This document shows, piece after piece, positions 24,801 through 35,505 of a DNA stretch of 64,000 nucleotides (positions are counted from its first letter, which is position 1; each line of letters starts with the position of its first letter). The notes below the pieces were generated by a model that was given only the letters and a program-made list of their open reading frames with translations, was not told the origin of the DNA and did no database searches. The stretch comes from Rhynchopus euleeides. Its lineage: Eukaryota > Euglenozoa > Diplonemea > Diplonemida > Diplonemidae. The translations under genes and the position numbers were made by a program. The stretch covers positions 682,001 through 746,000 of the forward strand of contig OY723310.1 of NCBI GenBank assembly GCA_963210315.1. Reading direction: 5' to 3'.

Positions 24801-26746
24801 GAGAAAGCAGATGTGGGGTGGGTATGATTGCCGACGTCCGGCATAGTGATATTCGCGTATTTTCGAAGCTCGCCGATGGTGGTATTGTCCTGCTCTCTCA
24901 AAACACGATCGCGTCATCCGGGAAGCGTCATCTGCTGCTACGTTGCAACGCCTCTTTCGAGGCCTCCATGCCCGAAAGCACCTGCCGAGCCTTGCTGATT
25001 CCGGGGACGTCATCATGGTGGAGCCCGCCCCACCGACAGCACCGAATGCCGCCCCACCCTCTGTGGACAAGACATCGCAGCCTGACCCACCGACAGCAGC
25101 GAATGCCGCCCCACCCTCGACCCCCAGTGTTGCAGAAACCACCTGGGAGGTGGTATCCTGGGAGAGTGTCGCAAAGTTGACTGAGTTCACCTTCACAGGC
25201 GGGAGTAAAAAGGTATCACAATATTAACGAAGTGGCGCACCCTCCACAAATGGCTGACGCTCGGGAAAGCAGGCCTCGGCTGCGACGTGTGCAAATGCCG
25301 TATCGCAGCCGAGGCAACAGTGTTCGATCGGAACATCGCAAGGACACTCGCCCGGCACACACACACCACAGATCCGTCACACACGCCATGCAACTATCCC
25401 TCTCTGAAGCACCCAGCCTATACCAGAACATGCATACCAGGAGATGGGCACGGGCTCCCATTTGACCGAATAGGAGAACATGACATCTGATGTGTGATCC
25501 AGCCTGCGGCACGGGGGAGGAGGTGGGTTGGCAGAGTGTGCGCCGAAGCAATGCCACCAGCAACACAATCACACCTTCCATGCAAAGGCATGTAAGAAGG
25601 CAAGAAAGGCAAGTCGTCATGCCGACCATTCTATAATTTCACTTACTTTACTGTGTCCGCTAAACTGCCCTGAAACATGCCATACACACACACACACACA
25701 CACACACACCCACTGACTAAAGCTACATACGAAAGCGGGGCGTATATTTCTGTGTTGGGGTCGAAGCCCTTCCCAGCCCCACAATCTCTTGGGTTCGAGT
25801 GCGCTATCTGTGAGGTGTCGGGGGAGTGGTGATGTGCCGGGAAATCTGAACTGCAACACACACACACCCCACCCCTACAGACCGGGGTGCCAATTCGCTC
25901 AGAAGCAAAAAAAATAGGGCGAAGTTGGCAGTGTGTGAGACCAGTACTCTTGCGAGGGTTCTGGGTCGATATGATCTACACTGCTCCAAAAACAATCCGG
26001 TGTGTGTGTGCGCCTAACCAAACTGGGTTGTAAATCGACACGGCTTTGACACACACGTGCGCGCAAAAGCACGCCCCCACCCCCTGGGTGACCCCCACCC
26101 CTCTCCCCCCCAACAACCATACCGAATACTCTGATGCGACGAGCCCAACAATGGCAATCTTTTCGCCGGCATGTTTCGGGAGCCGATTGTAGTACACCGT
26201 GAGATGGACATGGTTGTTCAGGTGTGAATTCTTAGTCTTCGTCTCCTGCGAGCCCTGCCCGACAGCATAACCCAGAAAGGCGCCGCGGGGATTGGTCAGC
26301 GAAGCCGCCTGCACTGCAGGCATGTCGTCGATAATGAGCTGCGCACGGTATCTCGCTTCGATCCTTCTCACATACAACCGGCGCTCCCCCTCTGTCAGGG
26401 TGAACGGCGCACACAGCGAACTGCACGTCACATCATGGAGTGCACGCAGGGACATCATGGTTGGCTCCATGCGATCTCCAAAGACAAACTCCCCGATGCT
26501 GGTCATCTCGGCTGCCTCCTGGCGAAGGTCTGCGGGAGGCGCACAGCCTCGGAGGCTGTAGGCGGGGTAGGAGAACACAGCCGTCTCGCTGATGAGGGCA
26601 TCAGTGTACACCTCGACGCGCTCGCCTTCGCCATAGAGCCGCGCTGCAATCTCGAGGGGGGAGAAGCCGGTACCGAGAGTGCATTGGATCAGCAGGAGAA
26701 GGGCGGTGCCGAATCGACACTGCATCCCAGTCGGGCCGCACCACAT
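21868..26746 (-). CDS. TM9SF / nonaspanin (EMP70 family), six exons
   Basis: Exons 26746-26130, 25850-25731, 25503-25438, 24793-24482, 22989-22744 and 22429-21868 join in matching phase to give 640 residues, the usual family length. The ATG at 26746 precedes a signal peptide (FGTALLLLIQCTLG). The lumenal domain ends in FSYSVKW. HWAGVTNTGIVL and WKLCHADVFRPP match the first TM and cytosolic loop. Then come GAVLTVGVVVYQVVGVFGGY, AAISVPLVLLGG, NYNWWWRSFF and the C-terminal FLRIIYG, near the family's KxD/E-like Golgi signal. Nonaspanins are multi-pass Golgi/endosomal proteins involved in sorting of membrane cargo. Donors are mostly GTATGN or GTGTGT; GTATTC at exon 1 is the weakest call. Intron 4 (22990-24481) holds a complete foldback element. 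An AG 12 bases before the ATG fits trans-splicing. Confidence 0.9.
23076..24222. mobile_element. Foldback element, copy 1 (inside TM9SF intron 4)
   Basis: 1,147 bp with inverted arms of about 365 bp and a unique centre of roughly 410 bp. It is flanked by TA on each side (23074-23075, 24223-24224), and outside the TA lie runs of C. Ends read GGGGGGTCAAATG. Both arms are open toward the outside and encode the same C-terminal peptide (KPEHIEDLANATYIAP ... SGTKRWHKI-type ending). In this copy the plus-strand frame 23695-24051 is a continuous 118 residues. The reading on the minus strand (23237-23467) shares the last ~64 residues. Confidence 0.85.
25028..25117. repeat. Duplicated 33-bp segment in TM9SF intron 3
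   Basis: Two copies 57 bp apart differ by one base. On the plus strand they encode PPTAPNAAPPS and PPTAANAAPPS within an open frame of 94 residues (24943-25227). I regard that frame as uncertain because it lies inside an intron of the opposite strand. Confidence 0.6.
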
Positions 26747-26758
26747 TTGCAATGCGTG

Positions 26759-26760
26759 CT
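26759..26760 (-). promoter_or_regulatory. Probable spliced-leader acceptor of the TM9SF gene
   Basis: The AG dinucleotide of TGCGTAG lies 12 bases upstream of the ATG. In Euglenozoa, mRNAs receive a spliced leader at such sites. The polypyrimidine tract is weak. Confidence 0.4.
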
Positions 26761-27731
26761 ACGCAGACATGTAAGTCAGTGGTGTGAGCCTGGGAAGGGG
26801 GTATTGAAACAGAAGCAGAAGGAAGGATGATCTCCCTTCACTCGTTATGCAGGTTGTGTCTGAGATCCAGTGGTATAATCGGTCTGTGTTGTGTTGTTGC
26901 ACTGTGTGTGCAATAGTAGGCTGTGATGGTATGAATATATGTTAATTGGATCCGATTCAACAGTGGCGGGACAAAAATGGCATGGCAGCATTGTGCATAA
27001 GGATGCACACCTGACAATCGGTTCACTTGACAAGTCGTTTCTCGTATTGGGAAACCCTCACACACAGCGGGCACTACCTCGGACATCCTCAGGAAGACAG
27101 GTTGGGTTACCTGTGGCGACGGGTCGATTCTTCCTGCAGCTATCTTCAGAGGGGTTCGCATCAATGTGGAGCAGGACATCGACACGGATGTGGTGTCGCT
27201 TGAGGGCCTGAGTACATCCGACTGAAGCTAATGGTCATCTGGGAGGGCCCCGGCACAGCAACACGGGGCGCGGCAGGAAGACGGTCATCAGAAGAGGGGG
27301 TCAATCGGCGATGGGATACGTACATTTTAGTCGGAAGCAAAGATGGACTGCATCATCACGGACGAATTCTTCCCATCATCAGACGCCAAGACATACATGT
27401 GGGGAAGTGTGCATAACCAGTGTCAGCATAGAGTACAGGTTTGTGTCGTCCATGCAGCCTGTTGTAACGCTTTCAGGGCGGTATTCCACTTGCATGGCAG
27501 CTCATTTTTTTTGTTAAAAGTATCAACCAGGGAAATTCCTAACTTTCCATGGCCAGACGGTGCAGATGGATGACAGTGTGTGCGTGTGTGAGTGGGATGC
27601 GTGTGTGTGCAGGTATCTCTGTTCCAGTTGGGTGTGGGTGCTGTGGAGACGAGCCAGGAGCAGGTGAGTGGGGGTCGTGATTCGGCGTCTGGAAACCCCA
27701 CTCCGAGTCACCAACATGCAGGGGAGCGGGC
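26761..27731. other. Spacer between TM9SF and the nested-element block
   Basis: No recognised gene. A plus-strand frame at 27343-27573 (76 residues, DEFFPSSDAKTYMWGSVHNQ) reads mildly coding-like but has no family match that I know. Confidence 0.35.
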
Positions 27732-27870
27732 TACACGGTGGGATCTTGTAAATTTTACATGTAAAAATACCGATTTTTACATGTATTATACATGTATAAT
27801 ACTTGCATGTCAACTATTATACATGTATAATACATGTATATGCCTGAAATATACATGTAAAATACATGTA

Positions 27871-28680
27871 CCGTAAACGGAAAAAGGGTGGACCGTAAAA
27901 ATGTTCCAAGTTCCCAAAAAAAGGCCAAACGTTCCATCTTTTTTACGGTCCACCATTTATTGGGACTGAATATGGAAAAGACAATGCGTTTTTCGCCCGC
28001 GGGCTGGTGGGTTGCGGGGCGCGGACTGCGGCCTCCACGCCGCAGACACCCACACGTAGGCCTCCCGACCTCCCAGCTTTGGACCCTCCCTCCACCACCG
28101 CAACCAACACCAGCAAGAGAAGTAAGTCCTCCCTGCGTGTGGAAAAGGCACGATCACCACCACTCACCTCGAGACTCACCCACCACCACACCTCGAGAAG
28201 TGTAGTACCATGCAAGGAGCGTTCCGGTAGAAGTAAAAGTAGAACCTGCTGCACGAGCCCACAAAAGCAGCCACAGTACGGCAGGGCGCGCAGACAGAAG
28301 CTGAGACCACCGGGCTCCCTCCAGATGTAAATTCGTGAATCAGTGCCCGAAAAATTCAGGGAAATCGTACTCCTTTAGTGTAGTACACCCTGCAGTAACT
28401 GTGGGAGAACAGTTCCCGGACGATGGTGAGCGCACACTCTGTGCTGAGGCCCTGTGGTGTTAATCCTGCAGCTTCAGTCGTACGATTTCCTTGGTTCCTT
28501 CGCGACTTCGTCGCGAAGGAACTCGTAAAAAAAACCGCCAAGTCCACGATCCCAACCGTAAAATAGGTGGACCGTAAAAATGTTCCAAGTTCCGGAAAAA
28601 TCCCACTTGTTCCATCTTTTTTACGGTCCACCTATAGTACGGTTCACCTTTATTACGGTCCACAATATTTCCGTTTACGG
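27871..28680. mobile_element. Nested element 1, 810 bp, ends CCGTAAACGG, TA duplication proven by empty site
   Basis: Ends CCGTAAACGGAAA are inverted and TA flanks both. The uninterrupted sequence ACATGTATATCAAGTAAAAA exists in the other arm of the host palindrome (about 29010). It equals the two flanks joined with one TA, so this is a direct empty-site comparison. Near each end lies a 67-68-bp mini inverted repeat starting GGTGGACCGTAAAAA (27887-27954, 28566-28632); the second is itself flanked by TA. Confidence 0.85.
28364..28510. repeat. Dispersed repeat (also at 47047-47225)
   Basis: Shares with 47047-47225 a series of blocks in the same order: ATCGTACTCCTTT, AACTGTGGGAGAA, GAGCGCACAC, TGTGCTGAGGCCCTGTG, GCTTCAGTCGTACGATTTCC. 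Its ends are short inverted repeats (AAATCGTAC). It lies inside nested element 1. Confidence 0.65.
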
Positions 28681-28682
28681 TA

Positions 28683-29088
28683 TATCAAGTAAAAATACAT
28701 GTATAATACTTGCATGTCAACTATTATACATGTATTTTTACTTGATATACATGTATTTTACATGTATATTTCATGCATTTACATGTATTTTACATGTATA
28801 ATACTTGTCATGCAAGTATTATACATGTAAAATACTTGCATGACAAGTAAAATACATGTATTTTACTTGCATGCAAGTATTTTACTTGTCATGCAAGTAT
28901 TATACATGTATTTTACTTGTCGTGCAAGTATTTTACATGTATAATACTTGCATGACAAGTATTATACATGTAAAATACATGTAAATGCATGAAATATACA
29001 TGTAAAATACATGTATATCAAGTAAAAATACATGTATAATAGTTGACATGCAAGTATTATACATGTATTTTTACTTGATATACATGTA
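28683..29088. repeat. AT-rich giant palindrome, arms over 160 bp
   Basis: The first 165 or so bases are repeated as exact reverse complement at the end of the interval. The whole is composed of short self-complementary modules (ATACATGTAT, TACTTGCATG, TTGACATGCAAG). It should be able to extrude as a cruciform and is part of the outer element. Confidence 0.85.
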
Positions 29089-29112
29089 TTTTACATGTAT
29101 ATTTCAGGCATA

Positions 29113-30428
29113 GGAGGATCCTTGAAATCGGTAGTGGACAGTAGCGGACAGTAGCGGACAGGGCGGACATTTCCTTGTGGAAAAAGTGCCCGAAAAAAAA
29201 ATTCGAAAAGGTCCCCCTTACAGAATTCGCCTTTTTTCAAAAAATCGGAAAATTTCGGACCGCAATTTGTACCCAAGAAAGTGCCGAATTTTCGGACTTG
29301 GTCCGATTTGAACGATTTCCGTGCCTCTTGCAACCCCCATGAGGGGGGGCTGCTGTTTCGGGTTCTTCCGGTGGTACATGCTGGGGTGTCAGGACAGGTA
29401 ATCCTGCTCGCTGTACCCGGTGATCCCTGACGCAGCCAGGAAGTGGAGAGCCTTGGAACCCTGGTTGAGGCCTGTAACACCCGGCCTTCCTGCCACTTCT
29501 GGCATTGTGGAGTGGAGGTGGATATGGAGAAGGTTCTCTCTCCGTCCGGTCGAGCACAACCGTCCTCTCCAGCCAGGGGCCATCTACTTTCCAAACAAGG
29601 GCCAGGAACATGCTCAAACAAACTAATTGATCAGAAAATCTGGCTAGCCGTGGAATCATTGAGCAAAATTTGGGGAGTGATTGGTGCCCCATTGCTGCAT
29701 ATGACATGTCCATTTTTGACGATTTTTGGGCAGAATTTGGTGCGTGGGACCTTTCGATTTTCATGAATTTTTCGGAATTTCGTGGGGACCGGTACCCCAT
29801 TTGAGGGCCAAAAATCTCATTTCCGAGGCCTGGGAATGGTCGCAGTGGCCTCAGATGTCCAAAAACGTTCAATTGACCTCTCCTCGAAAAAAAATTCGAA
29901 AGGTCCCCCCTACTGGCACCCCGGATTAGGACATGTCTCTGGGGGTGTCCGGGGGGCATTTTTGGCCCATTTTTGGCTGGGGAAAATGGGCCATTTTTCA
30001 CGATTTTTTTCGGTTTTTTGTCCGGACCGGCACCGCATTTGAGGGGCCAAAATCTGATTTCCGAGGCCCGGGAATGGTCGCAGTGGCTTCATTTGGCCAA
30101 AAACGTTCAATTTACCCTTCTCCAAAAAAAATTCGAAAGGGTCCCCCTACAAATCGCCGGTCTTAGGAGCAAAAAATTTGGGCACCCAGATTTCAAAAAT
30201 TTTCAAACTATTTTCTGGACCAAAAATCAAACTATTGAGGTCCTGGCCGGACATGTCCGGGGGGGGGTCAAAATTGGATTTCCCGAATTTCCGGGTCCGG
30301 ACATGTCCGCCCGGACATCCGGACACCAGAAAATGTCCGCCCGGACATGTCCGCCCTGTCCGGGGCGGACATTTCTGGATGTCCGGATGTCCGGGCGGAC
30401 ATGTCCGGGCGGGAAATTCGGGAAATGT

Positions 30429-30464
<36 letters not shown>

Positions 30465-30598
30465 CAAAATTGGACCCGGACATCCGGACACCCGGATTTC
30501 CGGGTCCGGGCATGTCCGCCCTGTCCGCCCTGAAATCGCCTAAGGGGCCGGGGGAAATCCAGGAAATTCGGGAAATCCAGGAATATGAAGAATCCTCC
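29113..30598. mobile_element. Nested element 2, 1,486 bp, ends GGAGGATYCTT, TA-flanked
   Basis: Inverted ends GGAGGATCCTT / GGAGGATTCTT lie between TA dinucleotides. The left flank (ATTTCAGGCATA) matches uninterrupted host sequence near 30886-30905. The interior has two diverged copies of a roughly 120-bp block (about 29790-29915 and 30040-30150) and ends in a cluster of CGGACATGTCCG palindromes. There is no coding frame. Confidence 0.75.
30240..30540. repeat. Cluster of CGGACATGTCCG palindromes with a 33-base G run
   Basis: The 12-bp palindrome and its truncated forms recur about ten times. An uninterrupted G33 tract lies at 30431-30463. Confidence 0.85.
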
Positions 30599-30599
30599 T

Positions 30600-30796
30600 A
30601 TGGAACGTAAATATTATGGAACGGACCGGCCAAAAATGGGCCCGTTCCATAATATTTACGTTCCATAATATTTACGTATACGGTACTAGTTTTTATGTTA
30701 CAAATTTTCAATACTTTGCGCCGACTAAGAGCAATGTGAAAAAAATAGCGTTAAATATGAGAAAATAGCGTTAAATATGAGAAAAATAGCGTTACA
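30600..30796. repeat. Small palindromic element plus three tandem AAATAGCGTTA units
   Basis: 30602-30684 is nearly self-complementary (GGAACGTAAATATTATGGAACGG and its inverse, shortened). A diverged relative lies at 46540-46610 (GGCACGGACCAGCC). At 30741-30794 a unit reading AAATAGCGTTAAATATGAG is repeated 2.6 times. Confidence 0.6.
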
Positions 30797-31005
30797 GGGG
30801 GGGGTCAAATAAACGTACTTAGTTGAATAGTAGTACAGTATACATGTATTTTATAGTAATACAGTATACATGTATTTTACATGTATATTTCAGGCATATA
30901 CATGTATTATACATGTATAATAGTTGACATGCAAGTATTATACATGTATAATACATGTAAAAATCGGTATTTTTACATGTAAAATTTACAAGATCCCACC
31001 GTGTA

Positions 31006-31741
31006 TGGGCTGGGGGGGGGGGGGGGGGGCGTGCGGTAGTGGCGGCGGTGGTTCCGGAATCACATCTGCCCCCCCCCCCCCCTCCCCAGTTCTTTCACGA
31101 GCTGCCCGGTTTGCACGGCGGCAAGAAAATGCAAAAATCTTTCGACGCAGCTCTCCCCCCACACCCCTCCCGCAAGCCCTTTCCCCACTTGTTTGCCTCC
31201 GATGCAATTGCTCTGCTGTCTCAGGACCATGTCGGCGCTCGAGGCGCACGTGTGTATCTGTGCACATCTGAATGATGCAGTATTCATCCAGATGATCAGC
31301 CGCAATGACAGATTCGAGGCCCAAACCAGTGGAAGGGCAGTCAGACCAGCTCCTCCGACAAACCCGGCCACTCGGGCAACATCTGATGACTCGGCAGAGA
31401 AGCACGAGATGGGCAGAGAATGCCAGGGGATGGCGCGCGCGCAGTGCATGTGTGATTACCAGACGCACACACGAGAAGGACAGACGGGAAGGGTGCATTT
31501 TCCGGACCCCCCCCCCCCCTCCTGTGCATTTTCGGGGCAGAGATCGCTGCCGCTGGCCCCTCCGTTCAGCTGTATTTTAGATCGTCGGCTGCCTGCAGCC
31601 ACGAGAAGAAGTATCCCCCCCAGAGGAAGATAAGACATATGGGTTGAAATGGGGGGAGGGGGGAGGGTTGGACCCTCTTCTCAGAAACAGAACATAACCA
31701 TCACACTGCTCACCCACCCACCCACCCACCCCCCCCCCCCC
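31006..31741. other. Spacer with long G and C runs
   Basis: Between the nested block and foldback copy 2. Open frames are compositional. No gene recognised. Confidence 0.4.
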
Positions 31742-31743
31742 TA

Positions 31744-32891
31744 GGGGGGGTCAAATGGGGGTGACAAACACGATTTTTCAAAAAACCGGCGCAGAGGCCC
31801 CAAAGCCCCCGTAAACCCTCCAAACCCCCCCAGATCGGTCCGGAAACCCATCGAACCCCACTTTTCCACCATTCCGGGCACCTCAGGTGCCCGAATTGGG
31901 GTACCTAAATTTTGTGCCACCGTTTGGTACCGGACAGTGCCACTGTGTGGGAGGTTGGAAAAGAAAATGCCCCAACACACCACATCTGAGGGTTGCAATG
32001 CATGTTGCTTGCCAACCACGTCATCCGGTGGGTGTCAGGCGCTATGTAGGTGGCATGAGCCAGGTCTTCGATGTGTTCTGGCTTGTATATGTACCTCCCT
32101 GCCTGCGGCACAGGCACTGCCTTTGTCCCCCACACCAGCCACAGAGAGCGTATTGTACTCGGTCCACGGTTGCTGATGCATTGTGATGCGTTGTATCCTC
32201 GAGTGAACGTCACACACTAGTGGCACCACCACCCGCCATCCGAGAGCTGTATTGACTTTGCGCCCTTCCGTTGCATTCACCTCGCCACGCATATTGCACC
32301 GTTCAGTACCAGTGCTCTTGGGCCAGGCAAAGTAGACCGCAGCAACTACCAATTCTGGCACAATGGGTACCACGACAGCGCACTTCGTGTGTTCCCGGAA
32401 TGTACAGCTCGTGTTGCAACAGTCGTTGTCAACACATCCCGGTTGTGGAGCACTGCTGCACAGGAATCACACGACCATCTGGACTTGTTCCGTACCTACA
32501 GGCAGCCTCCCGGTGCATGGTGGCAGGGAGGTACATATACAAGCCAGAACTCATCGAAGACCTGGCTAATGCCACCTACATAGCGCCTGACACCCACCGG
32601 ATGACGTGGTTGGCAAGCAACATGCATTGCAACCCTCAGATGTGGTGTGTTGGGGCATTTTCTTTTCCAACCTCCCACACAGTAGCACTGTCCGGTACCA
32701 AACGGTGGCACAAAATTTAGGTACCCCAATTCGGGCACCTGAGGTGCCCGGAATGGTGGAAAAGTGGGGTTCGATGGGTTTCCGGACCGATCTGGGGGGG
32801 TTTGGAGGGTTTACGGGGGCTTTGGGGCCTCTGCGCCGGTTTTTTGAAAAATCGTGTTTGTCCACGTAAAAGGGTGGCATTTGACCCCCCC
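31744..32891. mobile_element. Foldback element, copy 2
   Basis: 1,148 bp, same structure as copy 1, TA on both sides (31742-31743, 32892-32893) within runs of C. Compared with copy 1 it has one extra T in the plus-strand coding segment. That shifts the N-terminal part, so the longest plus frame (32271-32720, 149 residues) enters the shared C-terminal module from another frame. Right-arm KPELIEDLANATY versus left-arm KPEHIEDLAHATY shows the arms have begun to diverge. Confidence 0.85.
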
Positions 32892-32893
32892 TA

Positions 32894-33737
32894 CCCCCCC
32901 CCCCCCGTCCTGCAGTGCCAGAAACATGAAAATAATTGCAGGCCAGAAACACGCTCACTCGCGACACGCAAGCTGTGTGGTTGCGACACCCCCCCCCCTC
33001 CCGTTCCATCGCCCGCGAAAACCGTACTCATTTCATTCGTTACTTCGCGACGCTTCGTCGCTCGTCACTAGTAAAAAAAGGGTCGTGGGTGCCCTCGCTC
33101 AGAAGCGCAGAAACGGGAGCCGCCTCACAAAAATGAAGACAAACTGGCACAGTTCGACACAGGGTGAAGGATCCCCGCGGAGGGGACCTCTTTTCGCGTG
33201 CATGGGCAGACACCCTATCCAGCAAACTACGGGAATAACCAGATCCGGGCGGCTTTAGTTTTATGCTGGAGCGCGCACTTGCGCACTGCAAAGACCTCTA
33301 CATCCCCTCACACTTTTCAGGGCAATAAAGGCATTGCCGAACCGAATCAGGCAAAACACACCGCCCACACGTGGATTGAAGTGGCGATCTCTTCGGCGAC
33401 GCAGAGTGGCTCGAAGGGAGGGAAGGGTGACTTGGCAAACCTAACCCAAGTTGTCATTAGCATTGAGGGACCTCGCTCAGAAACGCAGAAACGCGAGTCG
33501 CCTGACAAAAGCGGAGGCAAAACTGCCACAGCTTGACACAGAGCGAAGGCATTACAATGGGGCTGGTTTCGCGCACGCGGACCAGATGTGAAAATATAGC
33601 TGGAGTCGTGCAGGATCACGGGCAGCTCTAACAAATCATGTGGCAAGCCGGCACAGGCTGGCAGACTGTTCATTTTTTGGGGGGCAAACTCTCGTCATCT
33701 TCCTCATCGTCTACTCTACATTTTTTTGGGGCTCTTT
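32894..33737. other. Spacer with a directly repeated ~90-bp segment
   Basis: Segments at about 33085-33180 and 33470-33565 are homologous in direct orientation (CTCGCTCAGAA-CGCAGAAACG, then GACAAA, GACACAG-G-GAAGG). They resemble parts of repeats near 41408-41600 and 47692-47880. No gene seen. Confidence 0.5.
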
Positions 33738-33846
33738 GGGGGCCCTCGCTACCAAGTGTGACTGAGTGAGAAAAAGTGAGAAGTCAGCCATGTTTGGCTG
33801 ACAAATGACGACTCGTGACTCACAGTGACTCGTAGCGAGGGCCCCC
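33738..33846. mobile_element. 109-bp inverted-repeat MITE, copy A
   Basis: Ends GGGGGCCCTCGCTAC are inverted. The interior has GTGACTGAGTGAGAA. Relatives are at 42377-42484 and 46611-46778. Confidence 0.7.
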
Positions 33847-33957
33847 TTTTTCCCCCTATCATTTCGGTTCCTTTTTTTTGAGGCAGTACGCTGCGGGGGA
33901 GCTGTGTGGGGCACAGCCACCCCCACTCCTCCCCCCCCCACCCCCTTCTCTCACACA

Positions 33958-35505
33958 TCAATCTTCGTTCTCCTTCAGCAACTGCTCGGTGGTGCGTGCC
34001 CCTTTGCAGGTGTACCAACAGAGGCCGATAAGGCAGAAGGCCAGGAGCCCGTACTGGAGATATTCCATGATGTACATAAGGTACTGCACATTGTTGATGT
34101 AGGAAGCGTACAGCGTGTCGACAACGGTGTTCGCAACGTACAGCCTGAAGGATTGCGCGCAGAAGGACACGCTGGCTGTGGTTGCGAGGAGCACCAGGAT
34201 CGCGTTGAAGAGGAAAGACGACATCAGCGTGCCGTGCGGCTTCATCGGGTGGATCGTGAAGATCAGGAAGTTTGCCCCCACCTTGAAGCACCCGTTCACC
34301 GTGGCCCACAGGAGGTAGAATGAAAAGGACGCGTAGGCAACAGTTCCGAGGAGTCCAAATGCGTCGTCCAACCCGAGGAACATGTTGTTCAGGACGGGGT
34401 GGAAGTCGAATGTGTTGTGAACCAGGATGTGCACGATCCACATCACGCTCCAGGCGACGCAGATTATCGCGAGGAGGAGGCGCCCCCAGATGATGAAGGG
34501 CGAAGCGAGCTTCGAAAACTCAGACTTCTGGTTGTAGCGCTGGATTCTGCGGTGCTTCTTCTCGACGTTGTCACACGCGAGCTGCAGTGCATTCACCTTC
34601 TTCACCTGCTGCTTGTTCCTATCGAGTCTCTCTTGGATCCTGTCCGCCATCGCCAGCAGGTCGCGCGACTCCACCTTCACCTCCTCCCGTATCTGAATGA
34701 ACTTTGTCTTGTCCATCGCGACCAGCTTATTCTCGTAGAAGGCATGGCACATCTCGATGGGCAGACTCGCAAGCCCCACACCCCCGAACACCACAAACAG
34801 GACCCACCCGATGCAGGTCAGCACGGCGATCGTCGCGACAAACATCGAGATCGGGATCTTCATCTCCCCGGAATATTCCGAGCACTTCTCTGCGAATCCC
34901 CGGGTGTCGACGTCGGTGCATGCGGGGTTTGCATCCGTTGCAGAGTCATTCATAAATCGGTAACACGGCTGGAGCTGCACCGTTTCTGCCGTGCAGTTAT
35001 ACCCTTGGTAGTCGAGAAGCGCGGTGTCGATTCCTGCCCCAAAGTATACCAAGCAGAGGATGGCGGCGAATGCAATGATGTAGATCGTGGTGTAGCATAT
35101 GGCGGAGGCAAACTGATGCCCCGCAACGCAGACGGCGTTTCCCTCCTGCTCGCCGTCACCGCTGCCGTTTGGATCCCACGCCTCGTAGTAGAAGAGGGCG
35201 AAGGGGAGGACGACAATGCTCATTCCTGCTATGCCCCAGAGTGTGATCTGCCACATAAGCGCGACGTCAATCTCACCACCCGTGTCCTCGCGGATTGTAG
35301 GATCCTTGCGGTTTGCGACATCGAATGGGAGCAGCAGAGAGGCAAACGCGGCAAGACTGAGCCCCAGGACCAGGCAGAACTTCGGGAAGTACCCGCCCCC
35401 CTGATGCTTCTCCTCGGGGTCGAGGTAAACCGAGAGGAGCCGGATGTTGATGAGGATCGTGACGATCACCACGACAATCGCAACGATGATGAGAAACCAG
35501 TTCAT
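33958..35505 (-). CDS. LMBR1-domain multi-pass membrane protein (LMBD-like)
   Basis: A single exon of 515 residues. The start MNWFLIIVAIVVVIVTIL, the charged break and following spans, the long central helical loop (about residues 260-330, DLLAMADRIQERLDRNKQQVK), and spans such as LLLAIICVAWSVMWIVHILV and LCWYTCKGARTTEQLL fit the LMBR1/LMBRD family of about nine-span proteins. LMBRD1 acts in lysosomal cobalamin export; other members are receptors or of unknown role. The role here is not determined. The ATG at 35505 follows a CAG at 35521-35523, a plausible trans-splice acceptor 15 bases upstream. The 5' flank is full of G runs. Confidence 0.85.
   Translation of the reverse strand: MNWFLIIVAIVVVIVTILINIRLLSVYLDPEEKHQGGGYFPKFCLVLGLSLAAFASLLLPFDVANRKDPTIREDTGGEIDVALMWQITLWGIAGMSIVVLPFALFYYEAWDPNGSGDGEQEGNAVCVAGHQFASAICYTTIYIIAFAAILCLVYFGAGIDTALLDYQGYNCTAETVQLQPCYRFMNDSATDANPACTDVDTRGFAEKCSEYSGEMKIPISMFVATIAVLTCIGWVLFVVFGGVGLASLPIEMCHAFYENKLVAMDKTKFIQIREEVKVESRDLLAMADRIQERLDRNKQQVKKVNALQLACDNVEKKHRRIQRYNQKSEFSKLASPFIIWGRLLLAIICVAWSVMWIVHILVHNTFDFHPVLNNMFLGLDDAFGLLGTVAYASFSFYLLWATVNGCFKVGANFLIFTIHPMKPHGTLMSSFLFNAILVLLATTASVSFCAQSFRLYVANTVVDTLYASYINNVQYLMYIMEYLQYGLLAFCLIGLCWYTCKGARTTEQLLKENED

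Larger units (their letters stand above)
27734..31003. mobile_element. Outer TA-flanked element with perfect 137-bp inverted ends, invaded by other elements
   Basis: Left end 27734-27870 and right end 30867-31003 are identical inverted repeats beginning CACGGTGGGATC. TA lies immediately outside both (27732-27733, 31004-31005). The body is largely AT-rich palindromic sequence built from ACATGTAT and TACTTGCATG modules. At least two further TA-flanked elements are inserted in it. No transposase is seen. Confidence 0.8.

Noticed and set aside
24943..25227. Plus-strand frame of 94 residues in a TM9SF intron
   Set aside because: Reads fairly coding-like but is short, repeat-driven and within an intron of a well-supported opposite-strand gene; kept only as a repeat.
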